Assembly: GCA_038373885.1 (NCBI GenBank)
Contig: JAWZYV010013186.1
Location: 806,001 to 870,000, forward strand
Length of the DNA stretch: 64,000 bases
Direction: 5' to 3'
Source: Cheiracanthium punctorium
Lineage: Eukaryota > Arthropoda > Arachnida > Araneae > Cheiracanthiidae
Shown here: piece by piece, positions 31,063 to 40,739 of the stretch
Layout: the number at the start of each line of letters is the position of its first letter
Position numbering within the stretch: the first letter of the stretch is position 1
Translations under genes and position numbers: made by a program
Notes under the pieces: generated by a model
Database searches by the model: none
Told to the model about the DNA's origin: nothing
The model's input: only the letters and a program-made list of their open reading frames with translations

Positions 31063-32043
31063 TTTTTTTTTTTATTCTCCGTACCGAAATCGCTAGAGTT
31101 CAGCTGACGGACTGACGGATAAAGTGGTTGAAAATGAACGAGTGGAAATAAATTGTGTGGGATGGGGGGGCAGACTAAATTATTGGGTGGCCTGAAGTCT
31201 CCTAGGGCCCGCTGGCGTCACTGTCTAGGAGTGACGCGTCAACACAAGTTGCCAATGACCTGTCTCGCACCCATATCTCTCCGTGAAGACAGCGCGGAGA
31301 AGTTTGTTTCTAATCCTAGGTGAAACGCTGACCTTTTACCTGTAAAGGGGGCTTGACCACATTCGTCACTTTCTCTGCTGACTTTGGGGAGGAGGTGTAT
31401 CTCAAATGTATTGTTGTGTGCACAGAAAAGGAAATAGCTCCAACTTGACCTGAAATGAATGCATGTCTCACAACGCGAAAGCCCCCCCACACCCCCTGAA
31501 AGAGTGTACTGTACAGTGTACTAGGTTTTACAAACCATTGAGGGAGTTCCGCGGTGAAAAATGGTAAATGATGAGATTGCTAAGAAGTCTGGAAACCCCG
31601 TGTAGTGAAAAGAAAAAGAGAATCCACTGTATCTGGACGAAATTTCGAAACGTTTACTCAGAAAAGATTGCTCTTGTACACAGGGGCCGATATGCCAAGT
31701 TCGGGGGCCCCCTACCCCCTCTTTCGAAAGCTTTTTTATATCGTACAAAGCAATTTTCATATCATACCTTATAAAAAAGGGGGGGGTATAAACGATATCA
31801 AAATGATGATTGAATCAAGATGCAAAATGAAATGGTTCGGCAATAATAGTATTATGTAGGATAGTAATATTTCAAGGATATTATTTAAATTTTCAGTCGT
31901 TAATTTCATTTCTTATTTTTCAAGTAGCGTGTTCTACTGTATTTTTGTATTTATTTTCCTAATAATTATATGAAATATTTATTTGTAGAGGTATAGATCT
32001 TCACTTCACTCTACTTAAGAAGCTATTTGCTTTCATATGTTCC
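31063..32043. other. Non-coding with a few GC-richer patches
   Basis: A possible minus-strand exon lies at about 31336-31457 (acceptor-like CATTTCAG, donor-like CAG-GTAAAAG, open frame with SAEKVTNVVKPPLQ), but no homology can be claimed. C/G blocks at 31690-31790 look like decayed hAT-MITE ends. Confidence 0.25.
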
Positions 32044-32218
32044 CAGGGGCGTAGCCAGAAATTTTTCATCGGGGGGGGGGGTTACGACTACTACAACTCA
32101 TATATATGTATACGTGGGTGTGATAATGTAGTGAAGAATATACATTTTGTATGGCAAAAAATTCCCCATGGGGGAGGGTTATGACCCCCCTAACCCCCCC
32201 CCCTTCGCTACACCTCTG
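32044..32218. mobile_element. hAT-like MITE, CAGGGGCGTAGC group
   Basis: The ends CAGGGGCGTAGCCAG and CTTCGCTACACCTCTG have the perfect octamer TATGTTCC (32036-32043 and 32219-32226). The interior matches the copies at 44586 and 47468 (TACATTTTGTATGGCAAAAA). Confidence 0.92.
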
Positions 32219-32349
32219 TATGTTCCGATTGAAAAATCAGCTCTGTGGTTTCCTCGTGATCTTCAATAATAATAAATAGCTGCATAGGCCACGCCTAAAT
32301 GATAAGTTTGCGCTGAATAATTGCCTGAGAATGTACAGAGCTAAAAAAA

Positions 32350-32819
32350 TCTGGAGTGACTCCACTCGACTTTCCGAACACTTACGATTAATATTTTACC
32401 AAGCATTTAAATAAATTTTAATCGATGAATGATTCGGCAAAAATTCTTAGTTTTTTCAATTAGAGTACCGTCAGTACCGTTTAAATGCTAGCGCACTTTC
32501 AAGAATTTCTCCCCATATGACGTAATGTAAAAGAAATCTTTGTCGTAGCCCTGTAGAAAAACTATAAGTCTTATACACATCAAAATCAATACCGGTCTTG
32601 CCACGATGGTTTATAGCCTATATACCCAATTTGAGCTCAATCGAATGCCCCGTTCAAGAGCTATCGTGTTCACTCACACACACACACACATACATCTCGT
32701 AAAAACAGCATAAATGAATTCAGAAGACCTCAAAACGTGTCGATATACCAAAATCTCAAAGTCCAATTTTTTCATGATGACAATACTTTCCTTACATGGC
32801 ATGTTCGGAAAGTAAAAAT
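32350..32819 (+). mobile_element. Helentron/DINE-like element, short copy 4
   Basis: It has the same 5' TCTGGAGTGACTCC and 3' GTTCGGAAAGTAAA ends, but little more than one internal unit and a short (CA)n. At 470 bp it is the shortest copy, suggesting unit number varies between copies. Confidence 0.78.
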
Positions 32820-33394
32820 GGAACTTTAATTTATTTTTTAATTTTAATATTTCTATTTTTTTCTTCTACATTTTTTAATATTTAATATTGTTATACTTTA
32901 ATGTGTCGTATACTTTATTGTTATACTTTAATGCCGTTATAGCAGTTATAGTACACTTTGGATATTTGCTAGCGCGACGAAATGGTATAATTCGTGGTGT
33001 TAAGTATGCCAATCTGCAAACGATTATGTTAACGAAAATATGGATAACGGTTTTCCGGTAACCTTAAATGAACAGTAAATATAGGTTGTCAGCATGTGTC
33101 AATCGCCCAATAATGAAAAGTCGCCATGGGTGGCAGGCTATTCTATCTGTTCCGTAGCTTTTAATAACTTTACATGTACGCAAGTCGCCCAATAATGAAA
33201 AATCGCCATGGGTGGCCAATTCGCAAGGTGTCCAATAGGTTTTACATTATTAAAAATATAGCTGACACATATGTTCTGATTTTATTACGCTTTAGCACCT
33301 AATCAATATAACTTTTGAATGGCAATATTAAATATCATTGTGTTTCGGAGGAGTGCCAATAATTTTTCCAGCGATTATAAGCGGAGTCCGCACT
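32820..33394. repeat. AT-rich stretch with a 32-bp direct repeat
   Basis: TCGCCCAATAATGAAAAGTC plus GCCATGGGTGGC occurs at 33103-33134 and again (one change) at 33184-33215. No gene is seen. Confidence 0.6.
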
Positions 33395-33483
33395 CCAGGT
33401 GGAGTATAGCTCAGGACCCGTACAACACGGATTCCCATAACAAAATATCTTCCGTGTTATGAGGGGGAGGAGGGGGTCTACTG
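33395..33483. mobile_element. pogo/Tigger-like terminus fragment
   Basis: Read on the minus strand from 33483 it starts CAGTAGACCCCCTCC followed by CATAACACGG, preceded by TA. This is the pattern of pogo/Tigger inverted ends. The opposite end was not found. Confidence 0.35.
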
Positions 33484-34374
33484 TAGTGTGAAATTTAAAT
33501 TTTTATGTACCAATGAAGATGCAAGAACCAAGCAATGTGTAGCTCAGTAACATTCTATCGGATCCCATCTTCGGGTTTTGTCTGTTGAAATTATGTCTTT
33601 TTTACGAATAAGCCTGATTAGGGGCCGAATGCCTCATACGAAAAGCCAGCGTAGCGAGTTTGGGGGCCTTGGCCCCTAGTATATCTAAAAAAACATAAAT
33701 TTTTGTCGAAAATTTAAAACAAAAAATTATTTTCTAAAATGAATTTAAGTTTTTAAGTGGTTTATTGTAAAATTAAATACCACACTGAACTATAGTCTCA
33801 TAGTGGATCCACCTATGAACTTCGATATCAAGGTTTTATTTCCTAAAAACCAAACTGAAACCGAAAGAAGTTAGCGAGAATAAACAGCGGCTGATTAGAA
33901 GCTCAAATATTAATGCTCCCTGGACTATACGCAATGATCTCCCGAACTAATCACAACGAGCGGGGAAAATCCGTCTTCTCCCGGTGACGTAGTACCCTGG
34001 AAAAAGCTCAGTAGAAGGAGGTGAAGATAGAAGATAGCGAACAAGGAGAAACTATATAAATGATACCCAATGGACTTTTTCTCCCTTTTTCTTTTTCTCG
34101 CCAATACAGCGTCTGTAACAAGGAGTTTAATCAAAAGGAACACTTGCATTGACTTTTTTTTTATCTTACTTTCATGCGTTGGCTAACTTGGTGAGTTCTT
34201 ATTAATGAGAGTTCTTTTTTGGTGTAGCAGAAGTTTGGTTGAACTTAATGATTCGTAGAATACTTTTTTTTTTTTTTTTAAGAAAGGGAGATTTATAACT
34301 GTTTCTGTGAAAGACGTGTATTAGGCATGGAGTCCAGTGCACTGGCAACTAAAAAGGAGACTTTTGCTACTAGA
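33484..34374. other. AT-rich non-coding
   Basis: No gene is supported. A 74-codon minus-strand frame (33925-34149) has a hydrophobic stretch but no motif or splice support. Confidence 0.4.
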
Positions 34375-35059
34375 TTAACCCTTTAACGCGCAGTGTTCTC
34401 GCTCTGGGAACACCCAACTCTGACGTTTTGACTAGGGATGGACGCGAGACGAAAAACAGCCGTAAAAGCTTGTCTCGTCTCGCAAAAATCCCTATATCAT
34501 AATGTTAAAAATGTTTGTCTCGTCTCGCAAAAAAGCTGTAAATCTCTGTCTCGTCTCGCAAAAAGTCGTCTCGCGTCCATCCCTAGTTTTGACTGCTGCC
34601 AGTCACGAAGAATAGATTGGATTTCCATTAAAATAGTGGCGAGTGACCTAACTCCACGAGAATCCTATACTTTTTAGCACGTCCTTTCCCGTAAAAAAAA
34701 AAAAAATGGTCACGATTATTTTTAACAGCACTGACATCTGCTGAAAAATGGAAGAATACGAGAACAGCCGGATAGATTGCCTAACGCTGAAAAAAAGGTC
34801 AGCCGTTGCCATCGCTCGACTGAACGACCAGCAAGAGGGCGGACGATCGAAACGTTCATCGCGTGCCACAGATCCAGAGACCCTTTTTTGACGACAGCTG
34901 GCTGTGCGGCACAGCCAGCCGCGTCAAAAAAGGGTCTCTAGATCTGTGGCACGCGATGAACGTTTCGATCGTCCGCCCTCTTGCTGGCAGTTAAGTCGAG
35001 CGATGGCAATGGCTGCCCTTTTTTCAGCATTGGGAAAGGGTTGCGCCTTATAGGGTTAA
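34375..35059 (+). mobile_element. TTAA palindromic MITE, copy 3 (interrupted)
   Basis: It runs from TTAA-CCCTTTAACGCGCAG to GCGCCTTATAGGG-TTAA. The central fold-back lies around 34790-35020 with CGCACAGCC-type loop sequence. A younger hAT MITE sits at 34433-34585; without it the element is about 524 bp. Confidence 0.88.
34433..34585. mobile_element. hAT MITE TAGGGATGGACGCGAGACG, copy 4 (nested)
   Basis: It is 153 bp with ends TAGGGATGGACGCGAGACG and CGTCTCGCGTCCATCCCTA. The octamer GTTTTGAC is repeated on both sides (34425-34432 and 34586-34593) and occurs once in uninterrupted copies of the host MITE, which proves insertion with an 8-bp duplication. Confidence 0.96.
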
Positions 35060-35209
35060 TAGATTATCTTCGTTGAATGCTTCCATCTAAAACTAACCCC
35101 CAAATGTGAACAGTATGCTGTAGAATTATTCAAATTTTTGTTTATAACATAATCTTGGCATAATTTACGACGTTTGCAGTGTTATTTCTCTACATGTGAT
35201 ACATATTCA
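35054..35209 (+). repeat. Duplicated segment, partner 47679-47832
   Basis: AATAGATTATCTTCGTTGAA to CACATGTGATACATATTCA-like sequence is about 95% identical to 47679-47832. Both copies lie just 3' of a TTAA palindromic MITE (with another element between at the second site), so a larger block may have been duplicated. Confidence 0.8.
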
Positions 35210-35214
35210 TCAAA

Positions 35215-35307
35215 AAAAAGGGTCTGTCTTGCTGGTAGTTAAGTCGAGCGATGGCAACGGCTGCTCTTTCTTCAGCATTGGGAAAGGGTTGCGCCTCAAA
35301 GGGTTAA
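35215..35307 (+). mobile_element. TTAA palindromic MITE, truncated right end
   Basis: Only the last 90 bp are present, from GGTCTGTCTTGCTGGTAG to GCGCCTCAAAGGG-TTAA. Confidence 0.8.
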
Positions 35308-35602
35308 AAAGAAAAAGCATTTATCTTAATTTGCGACTAAAAACGAATGAGTGCGTCTTACTTTTCCACTAAATTTTATTAAAATAAAGTGATGTTAGTC
35401 CAGCAATCGATAATTCCTTCAAACTCTGCCTTTGTTTCGTAAATATTTGGCCGTATTACGAAACTGTGCTTACACAAACTACAGCATTACGTAAAACTGA
35501 GATTAATTGCTTTGCTTTTCGAGTTGATTCTGGAAACGTCTGTGAAACAGCCTCTCGATTCCAAAATCTTACGAAATTTTCAGCGGGACACTCCTTGACG
35601 TA
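35308..35602. other. Non-coding, no feature recognised
   Basis: No gene is supported in this short stretch before the Tc1/mariner-like element. Confidence 0.35.
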
Positions 35603-35796
35603 CACTACTGGCCAAAAGTGTTGCAAGTTTCAGAAATCGAACCCTTTTCAAGATAAAGCCCCCCCCCTCTCCCCCGTCAAAATTAAAAATCAATATCATT
35701 GATATTTTTGTATGTCAATATGTTAAATTAGTTACTTCAAGGACAAGATAGCATTAAGTTAAAGAACAAAAATAATTATTTAATTTATTTAAAAAA

Positions 35797-36299
35797 TCTG
35801 GAGTGACTCCACTCGACTTTCCGAACACTTACGATTAAGATCATTACCAAGCATTTAAATATATTTTAATCGATGAATAATTCAAACATATACACCAAAT
35901 TGAAGCTCGATCGAATGTACCGTTTAAACGGTAGCGCACTTTCAAGAATTTCTCCCCATAGGCCATCCTGTAAAAGAAATCTTTGTCGTAGCCCTGTAGA
36001 AAAACTATAAGTCCTATAAACATCAAAATCAATACCGGTCTTACAATGGTGGTTTATAACATGTATACCCAATTGGAGCTCAATCGAATGTACCGTTTAA
36101 ACGCTGGCGCACTTCCAAAATTTTCCGCCATAGGCCATAATGTAAAAGAAATCTTTGTCGTAGCCCTGTAGAAAAACTGTGAGTCCTATACACAAACAAA
36201 TCAATACCGGTCTTGCGACGGTGGTTTATAACATATATACCCAATTTGAGCTCAATCGCATGCCCTGTTCAGGAGCTATCGTATTCACTCACATACACA

Positions 36300-36353
<54 letters not shown>

Positions 36354-36492
36354 TACATACATACATCTCGTAAAAATAGCATAAATGAATTCAGAAGACC
36401 TCAAAACGTGTCAATACACCAAAATCTCGAATTCGAATTTTTTCATGATAACAATACTTTCCTTACATGGTACATGTTCGGAAAGTAAAAAT
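35797..36492 (+). mobile_element. Helentron/DINE-like tandem element, copy 5 (nested)
   Basis: It has the standard TCTGGAGTGACTCC and GTTCGGAAAGTAAA ends, two units of about 172 bp and (CA)n at 36295-36352. It is inserted in the Tc1/mariner-like element. Confidence 0.8.
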
Positions 36493-36599
36493 AGCATAAA
36501 AAATACTTAGGTTATTATAGAAATCATAATCCATTTTGGCTCGCCTGAATAAAATTAAATAAAGAATTAATTTCAAGGTTATTCTGGAAAAAGGGGATC

Positions 36600-36890
36600 A
36601 TAAATAAATGCAATTGAGCTAAAGACCATTTATTATGCTGCTGAGCAGCCTTGACTTGGATCACAACAGCCACTCTTTTAGATATGGATTCCACAATGTT
36701 TTACAACACTTCCTTCTGTGTTTCATGGCGGCAACTTAAATGATAGGTTCCTGAAGCACTCATTTTGTGTTTGGGTGATATTCAGATGTATTCTTTCCGA
36801 TTACACTACATAAATTCTCAAAAATATTTAAATCTGGCAAATTTCCTGTCCGTTTTGTCTGGACTTATTCTTGAAACGATGGTTAGATTT
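36600..36890 (-). pseudogene. Tc1/mariner transposase C-terminal remnant
   Basis: On the minus strand, GNLPDLNIFENLCSVIG (36797-36851) matches the PDLNPIENLW block around the last catalytic acid of Tc1-like DDE transposases. VESISKRVAVVIQVKA, about 50 residues on (near 36690), matches the C-terminal SMPRRxxAVIxAKG block. Stop codons and frame changes interrupt it, and nothing of the paired-like DNA-binding domain or the first two catalytic Asp residues remains. The element is dead. Confidence 0.75.
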
Positions 36891-36923
36891 CTGAAACTTG
36901 CAATGCTTTTGGCCAGTAGTGTA

Positions 36924-37346
36924 CCCCTAGTAAGCGGCATAAGTCTTTTTCTTATGTCTGAATCATCCAATACCGGAATATTGTTTAAAACTTCTCCATC
37001 ATCATCATCATTCATGTTGGAAAATGGGTATTGGGTCAAAAACTCCAGCCGCTTTCGTGAATTTCAAGCTTTTTGGGGAGATGTCCATTTGTGGACAATG
37101 ATAAATGTTCAATTTCGCTACTGCTTTGTGAAATACATGTAGCAGCAATGAATTACAGGCAACCGTACGAGAAAAGTTGGACGGAAAATGGGTGTTATGC
37201 GGAGAATTGTGGGTTATCCAAAATTCCGCATATTTGCATATTTTATAGGCTTTAGTTATGGTGAAAATTACGTAATCTGGTGCCAGCAGAAAAATAGGGA
37301 CACCCTGATAAGGTGTGCCGAAAAGTAATGTTTTTTTTCCCCCCAC
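36924..37346 (-). other. Unrecognised coding-like region
   Basis: Minus-strand frames include MNDDDDGEVLNNIPVLDD and LKFTKAAGVFDPIPIF in neighbouring registers. A CAGGGTGTCCCTATTTTT motif at about 37300 resembles a Tc1/mariner terminus. It may be a decayed transposon frame; no family could be assigned. Confidence 0.25.
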
Positions 37347-37368
37347 TCGCGTTCATTCAAACACATTT

Positions 37369-37882
37369 TAAACCTTTGAGGAGCAACCCTTTCCCAATCC
37401 TGGAAAAAGGGCAGCCGTTGCCATCGATCGACTTAACTACCAGCAAGATGGCGGACGATCAAAACGTTCATCGCGTGCCACAGATCTAGAGACCTATTTT
37501 GACGCAGCTGGCTGTGCTCGCGCACAGCCAGCTGCGTCAAAAAAGGTCTCTAGATCTGTGGCACGCGATGAACGTTTTGATCGTCCGCCATCTTGCTGGT
37601 AGTTAAGTCGATCGATGGCAACGGCTGCCCTTTTTCCAGCATTGGGCAATCTATCCAGCTGTTCTCGCGTTCTTCCATTTTTCAGCAGATGTCAGTGCTG
37701 TTAAAAATGATCGTGACCATTCTTTTACGGGAAATAACGGCTAAAAAGTAAAGAATTCTCGTGGAGCTATGTCACCCGCAACTATTTTTATAGAAATCCA
37801 ATCTATTCTTCGTGACTGGCAACAGTCAAAACGTTAGAGTTGGGTGTTCCCAGAGCGGGATCACTGCGCCTTAAAGGGTTAA
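37369..37882 (-). mobile_element. TTAA palindromic MITE, copy 4
   Basis: It runs from TTAA-ACCTTTGAGGAGCAACCC to CACTGCGCCTTAAAGGG-TTAA. The fold-back centre near 37513 has GCTGTG and CACAGC either side of CTCGCG. It is 514 bp and uninterrupted. Confidence 0.87.
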
Positions 37883-38203
37883 ACAAGTTTTTAATGACAG
37901 AGTAGTTGAGTCTGAGGAAAGGATTTTTATCTGTTGCATTTTAAAGCAGGAATTTCTTGGATAACTGTTTTATTTTTTTCTTCCAAGACGAATAAGCTTT
38001 TTTAAGCGTTTCATTTTTTTTTTTAAATGTCCATTAGGTGGAGCGTTGCACAGAAAACCGGTGAATTCGGCTAAAAAAAAACGGCAAAAATTAGTTGGTA
38101 ATTGTCTAGAAACTGCTGTTGTTGATAATGCCTAAAACTGGAGCGGAACCGTGGTTTCCATGTTATGGAGCGGCAGTTGGCGGAAGATCGAGATCTCCTG
38201 ATT
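37883..38203. other. Non-coding
   Basis: No gene is supported. Confidence 0.35.
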
Positions 38204-38332
38204 TTAAACCTGATGCAGATGAGAGACCTGCAATTTGATTGTCACCCCCCGAGGTATCATTAGTGCATGGATAACACTGGAGCCACGACAGATTTTATGT
38301 GCACCAGCTTCCTTCAGCTTTACAAGGTCTCC
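38204..38332 (-). CDS. Candidate exon or gene fragment
   Basis: On the minus strand an acceptor-like TGCTACTGTTTCAG precedes an open frame of 42 codons starting GDLVKLKEAGAHKI and ending VSHLHQV before TAA. The opening resembles the helix-hairpin-helix segment of RecA/RAD51/DMC1-type proteins only over about 14 residues and the rest does not follow that family, so the resemblance is probably fortuitous. The frame lies beside a decayed hAT-MITE terminus (38377-38427), so it may be repeat-derived. Confidence 0.2.
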   Translation of the reverse strand, partial: GDLVKLKEAGAHKICRGSSVIHALMIPRGVTIKLQVSHLHQV

Positions 38333-38376
38333 CTGAAACAGTAGCAACATTTGAAATTGGGAGGCCCTTTCGAACC

Positions 38377-38626
38377 GGGGGGCCCTGGGCAAAATCCCGA
38401 TTTGCCCATGCGATAATAAGGCCCTGGCTTCTAATCGTTGACCGAAACGTAAAATTACGCGCGTGGCAGGGCCAGTATTTTATTTCGGAGTGGGGGAGGG
38501 CTGGGTATCAAATTGTAAGCTTAAGTCTAATTGTGAGCTAAGTATCAAACTGTAAGCTAAGTAAAGGGTCCCATTTCGGGAGGGGGGGCTGCAGCCTTCT
38601 CACCCCCCCTCTGGTTACACCCCTGT
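38377..38626 (-). mobile_element. Decayed hAT-like termini
   Basis: GGGCAAAATCCCGATTTGCCC with GCGATAATAAGGCCCTG (38388-38427) is one end of the family complete at 45700-45885. CAGGGCCAGTATTTTATTTC to GGTTACACCCCTG (38467-38625) resembles the 4441-4732 element. No matching octamers were found. Confidence 0.4.
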
Positions 38627-38824
38627 TCTGTAGTTCAGGCGAGAGAGATGGTCTCCCGTAGACCAAGGGGTCCGTGGTAACATAGTGCTTAACCCTTTTA
38701 TGACCGTGGTAGAAAATTTGCTACCATTCTTTTAAACGCTATTTTTTTTTACAGTAGAAAATGTTTTGAAATGTCATTTTGAAGTCAAAAAACGATTAAG
38801 AGTTCCTTTAATTAATAACAACAG

Positions 38825-38995
38825 CAGGCGCGTAGCCAGGAAAATTTTTCTGAGGGGAGATATGAACTTATATGTGTATAAATAGACTGAATTTCTGCAC
38901 GGCATAAATCTTGTGATCACTAATTCAAAAATTTTTGGGAGTGTGGGGGCGGGGGTGTATCCCGATATCCACCCCTCTCTCTGGCTATGTCTCTG
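38825..38995. mobile_element. hAT-like MITE, CAGGGGCGTAGC group, diverged
   Basis: The ends CAGGCGCGTAGCCAGG and CTGGCTATGTCTCTG have flanking octamers AACAACAG and AATAGCAG (6/8). It has the same size and layout as the other members. Confidence 0.6.
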
Positions 38996-39359
38996 AATAG
39001 CAGCAGTTTGGGTCAACAGATGCCAACATGAGTGGATGAAAAATATTAAAATATTTTAGAAGCAACCTGCTTATACTCTTCTTTGTTCTACCAGCAACAT
39101 GTTCAACCATCAAGTTTTTCTACTATTTTAATAATGTCGAATATGAAGAAAAATTAATAACTACCATTTACATGTAAGTAAACAAATGCCTTTTCACTAG
39201 ATACAAAAAATTTCATTTAAATCGTTAGAAGATTTTTAAAATGGCACACAGTGCTACCATTGAAAAAACTATAACTTTTGTTCACAATTTTTTATTATAT
39301 TTGCGCTATTTGACTTGGCACCATTTCAACGAATATTTTTTGCTTGGGAATTTCTCACA
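38996..39359. other. AT-rich non-coding
   Basis: No gene is supported. A TTAA-CCCTTTTATGACC terminus at 38691 has no visible partner. Confidence 0.35.
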
Positions 39360-39630
39360 GTGGGAATAAGAGCTTTAAGGCGTTGGGCTCGTAATTGGTA
39401 GGTTATGGGTTCAATTCCCTCGCACCACTTAAGACCAACCGTGTACGTGCACGTTCAATTCGTCGTTTCGAAAACTCCCGTCGGCTTTCGCAAGCCGTTT
39501 CCGCGGAATGCCAATATTCAGTAGTCCCCCCCCCCCACCTTCTGATGAGGATCTAAACTGTGGCGGAAACTCCAGCGAGGACGCATGTAGCTCTAAACGA
39601 CACATTCACTGATATGTACTGTCCTCTCCT
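39360..39630 (+). mobile_element. tRNA-derived SINE
   Basis: The head contains AGGCGTTGGGCTCGTAA (anticodon-arm-like), then GGTTCAATTCC (39408-39418), a perfect RNA polymerase III B box, then CCTCGCACCA, as at a tRNA 3' end. The following body (ACGTGCACGTTCAATTCG, CGGAATGCCAATATTC, CACCTTCTGATGAGG, GTAGCTCTAAACGACACATTC) recurs on the minus strand at 18030-18215 and partly at 19919-19980. It is a SINE rather than a tRNA gene because the 5' half is degenerate and the body is dispersed. Confidence 0.68.
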
Positions 39631-39648
39631 AACAATTACTGATCAAGG

Positions 39649-39931
39649 TTAACCCATTCGTGCCTGGATATTTTTGCGACTTTCTTCGATTTTTGCTAAC
39701 ACCAGCAGTAATTGATAAATTTCTGATGTCAACTTTTTGAACAAGGAATGATTTCATTTAAAATCGTTATGTATAAAAATTGAAATGTCAACATCCTACT
39801 TGCCATATTAAAATATTTTGTGGAATTGAGGTTCAATACTCGCGAATAAAGGCTAGGAAAAATAAATAACGTTTTCGAATGATAGCGATATTGCCGTCCC
39901 AAAAAAGGGACGCTGGGCATAAATGGGTTAA
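39649..39931 (+). mobile_element. TTAA MITE, GTGCCTGGATATTTTTGCG family, copy 2
   Basis: It runs from TTAA-CCCATTCGTGCC to GGGCATAAATGGG-TTAA, inverted ends with TTAA duplicated. The body matches 29227-29523. It is 283 bp. Confidence 0.82.
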
Positions 39932-40101
39932 GCTGACTGGGTTACCGTTCGATGCTTAGAAACAGTTGAACAAATTTTCAAATTGTTTGTGGATATCGAT
40001 TTAGTTATTTGCATTGCTGAAGCTGCAGTTTTTATCATGCGAAGTACCACCCAGTGGGCAGTTTTTGAACTAAACATTTTTAGAAAAGTACTACCTCGAG
40101 C

Positions 40102-40658
40102 TAAGTGATGGGCATGAATGAATGAAACTTTTGGAATTAACCGATTATTAAATCCATTCGAGACAATCGATTTTGAAAAATCCATTCTTACGCTTAGCAC
40201 AGTATTTGAATTAGCACTCGTCATTCGAATAGTGAAACGATTAATCGTAATTATAATTCGGATTGTGAACGGCTTAATCGTGAATACAGTTTGATCAAGG
40301 ATGGATGAAAGGGGGAGGGGGGCGATCGCCCCTCCCAAGAAAAAAGAAGTTAATGTAAAAGATCCTATTTTACTTCCATAAAATGGATGTGTATGTGAAT
40401 CTTTCAACTAAACGGTTCCACCCACAAAACTGCATTAATCCGTCGCAAGTTCGAATAGTGGAACGATTAATCGCTAATACAATTCGAATTGTGAAATCGC
40501 GATTAGTCGTTTCACTGTTCGAATAGGGAAATCGCGATTAATCACGAATACTATTCGAATAGTGAAATCGCGAATATTCACTACTCGATTAATCGATTAC
40601 TAATATTATTCGAAATCGATTAATCGATTTTTAAAACCAATCGAATGCGACATTACTC
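40102..40658. mobile_element. hAT-like element, TAGTGATGGGCAT type, with ATCGATTAATCG repeats
   Basis: The ends are TAAGTGATGGGCATG and GCGACATTACTC, with flanking octamers CCTCGAGC and TCTCGAGC (7/8). The interior repeats the words CGAATAGTGAAACGATTAATCG and GAATACAATTCGAAT many times. A segment without those words (about 40280-40445) may be a secondary insertion. The 159-codon frame over it is spurious. Confidence 0.6.
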
Positions 40659-40739
40659 TCTCGAGCGCATCTCGTGTGCAGTCCCTTATGCCAGAGAATG
40701 TAGCCATCTGCTCACCCGTTGCAGCCGGACAGTAGAAGT

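Larger units (their letters stand above)
35603..36921 (-). mobile_element. Tc1/mariner-like element, deleted and interrupted
   Basis: The ends are CACTACTGGCCAAAAGTGTTG and CAATGCTTTTGGCCAGTAGTG, inverted, each flanked by TA (35601-35602, 36922-36923). CACTACTGGCCAAAAG is a Tc1-like terminus. A transposase C-terminal remnant lies at 36600-36890; the N-terminal two thirds are missing. A Helentron-like copy is inserted at 35797-36492. Confidence 0.85.

Noticed and set aside
31239..31490. Exon-like segment with acceptor and donor-like sites
   Set aside because: Two competing frames are open and neither has homology that I can name. Splice signals of this quality are expected by chance in 64 kb.
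38204..38332. RAD51/DMC1-type helix-hairpin-helix exon
   Set aside because: Only about 14 residues (VKLKEAGAHKI) resemble the family. The following residues lack the conserved GISEAK region, so the family call is not supported; kept only as a low-confidence frame.
39370..39425. Functional tRNA gene
   Set aside because: The B box is perfect but the D-arm and acceptor pairing are not present, and the following body is dispersed. Fits a tRNA-derived SINE.
39928..40407. 159-codon minus-strand frame
   Set aside because: It falls mostly within the ATCGATTAATCG-word hAT-like element. Low-complexity composition and no domain.
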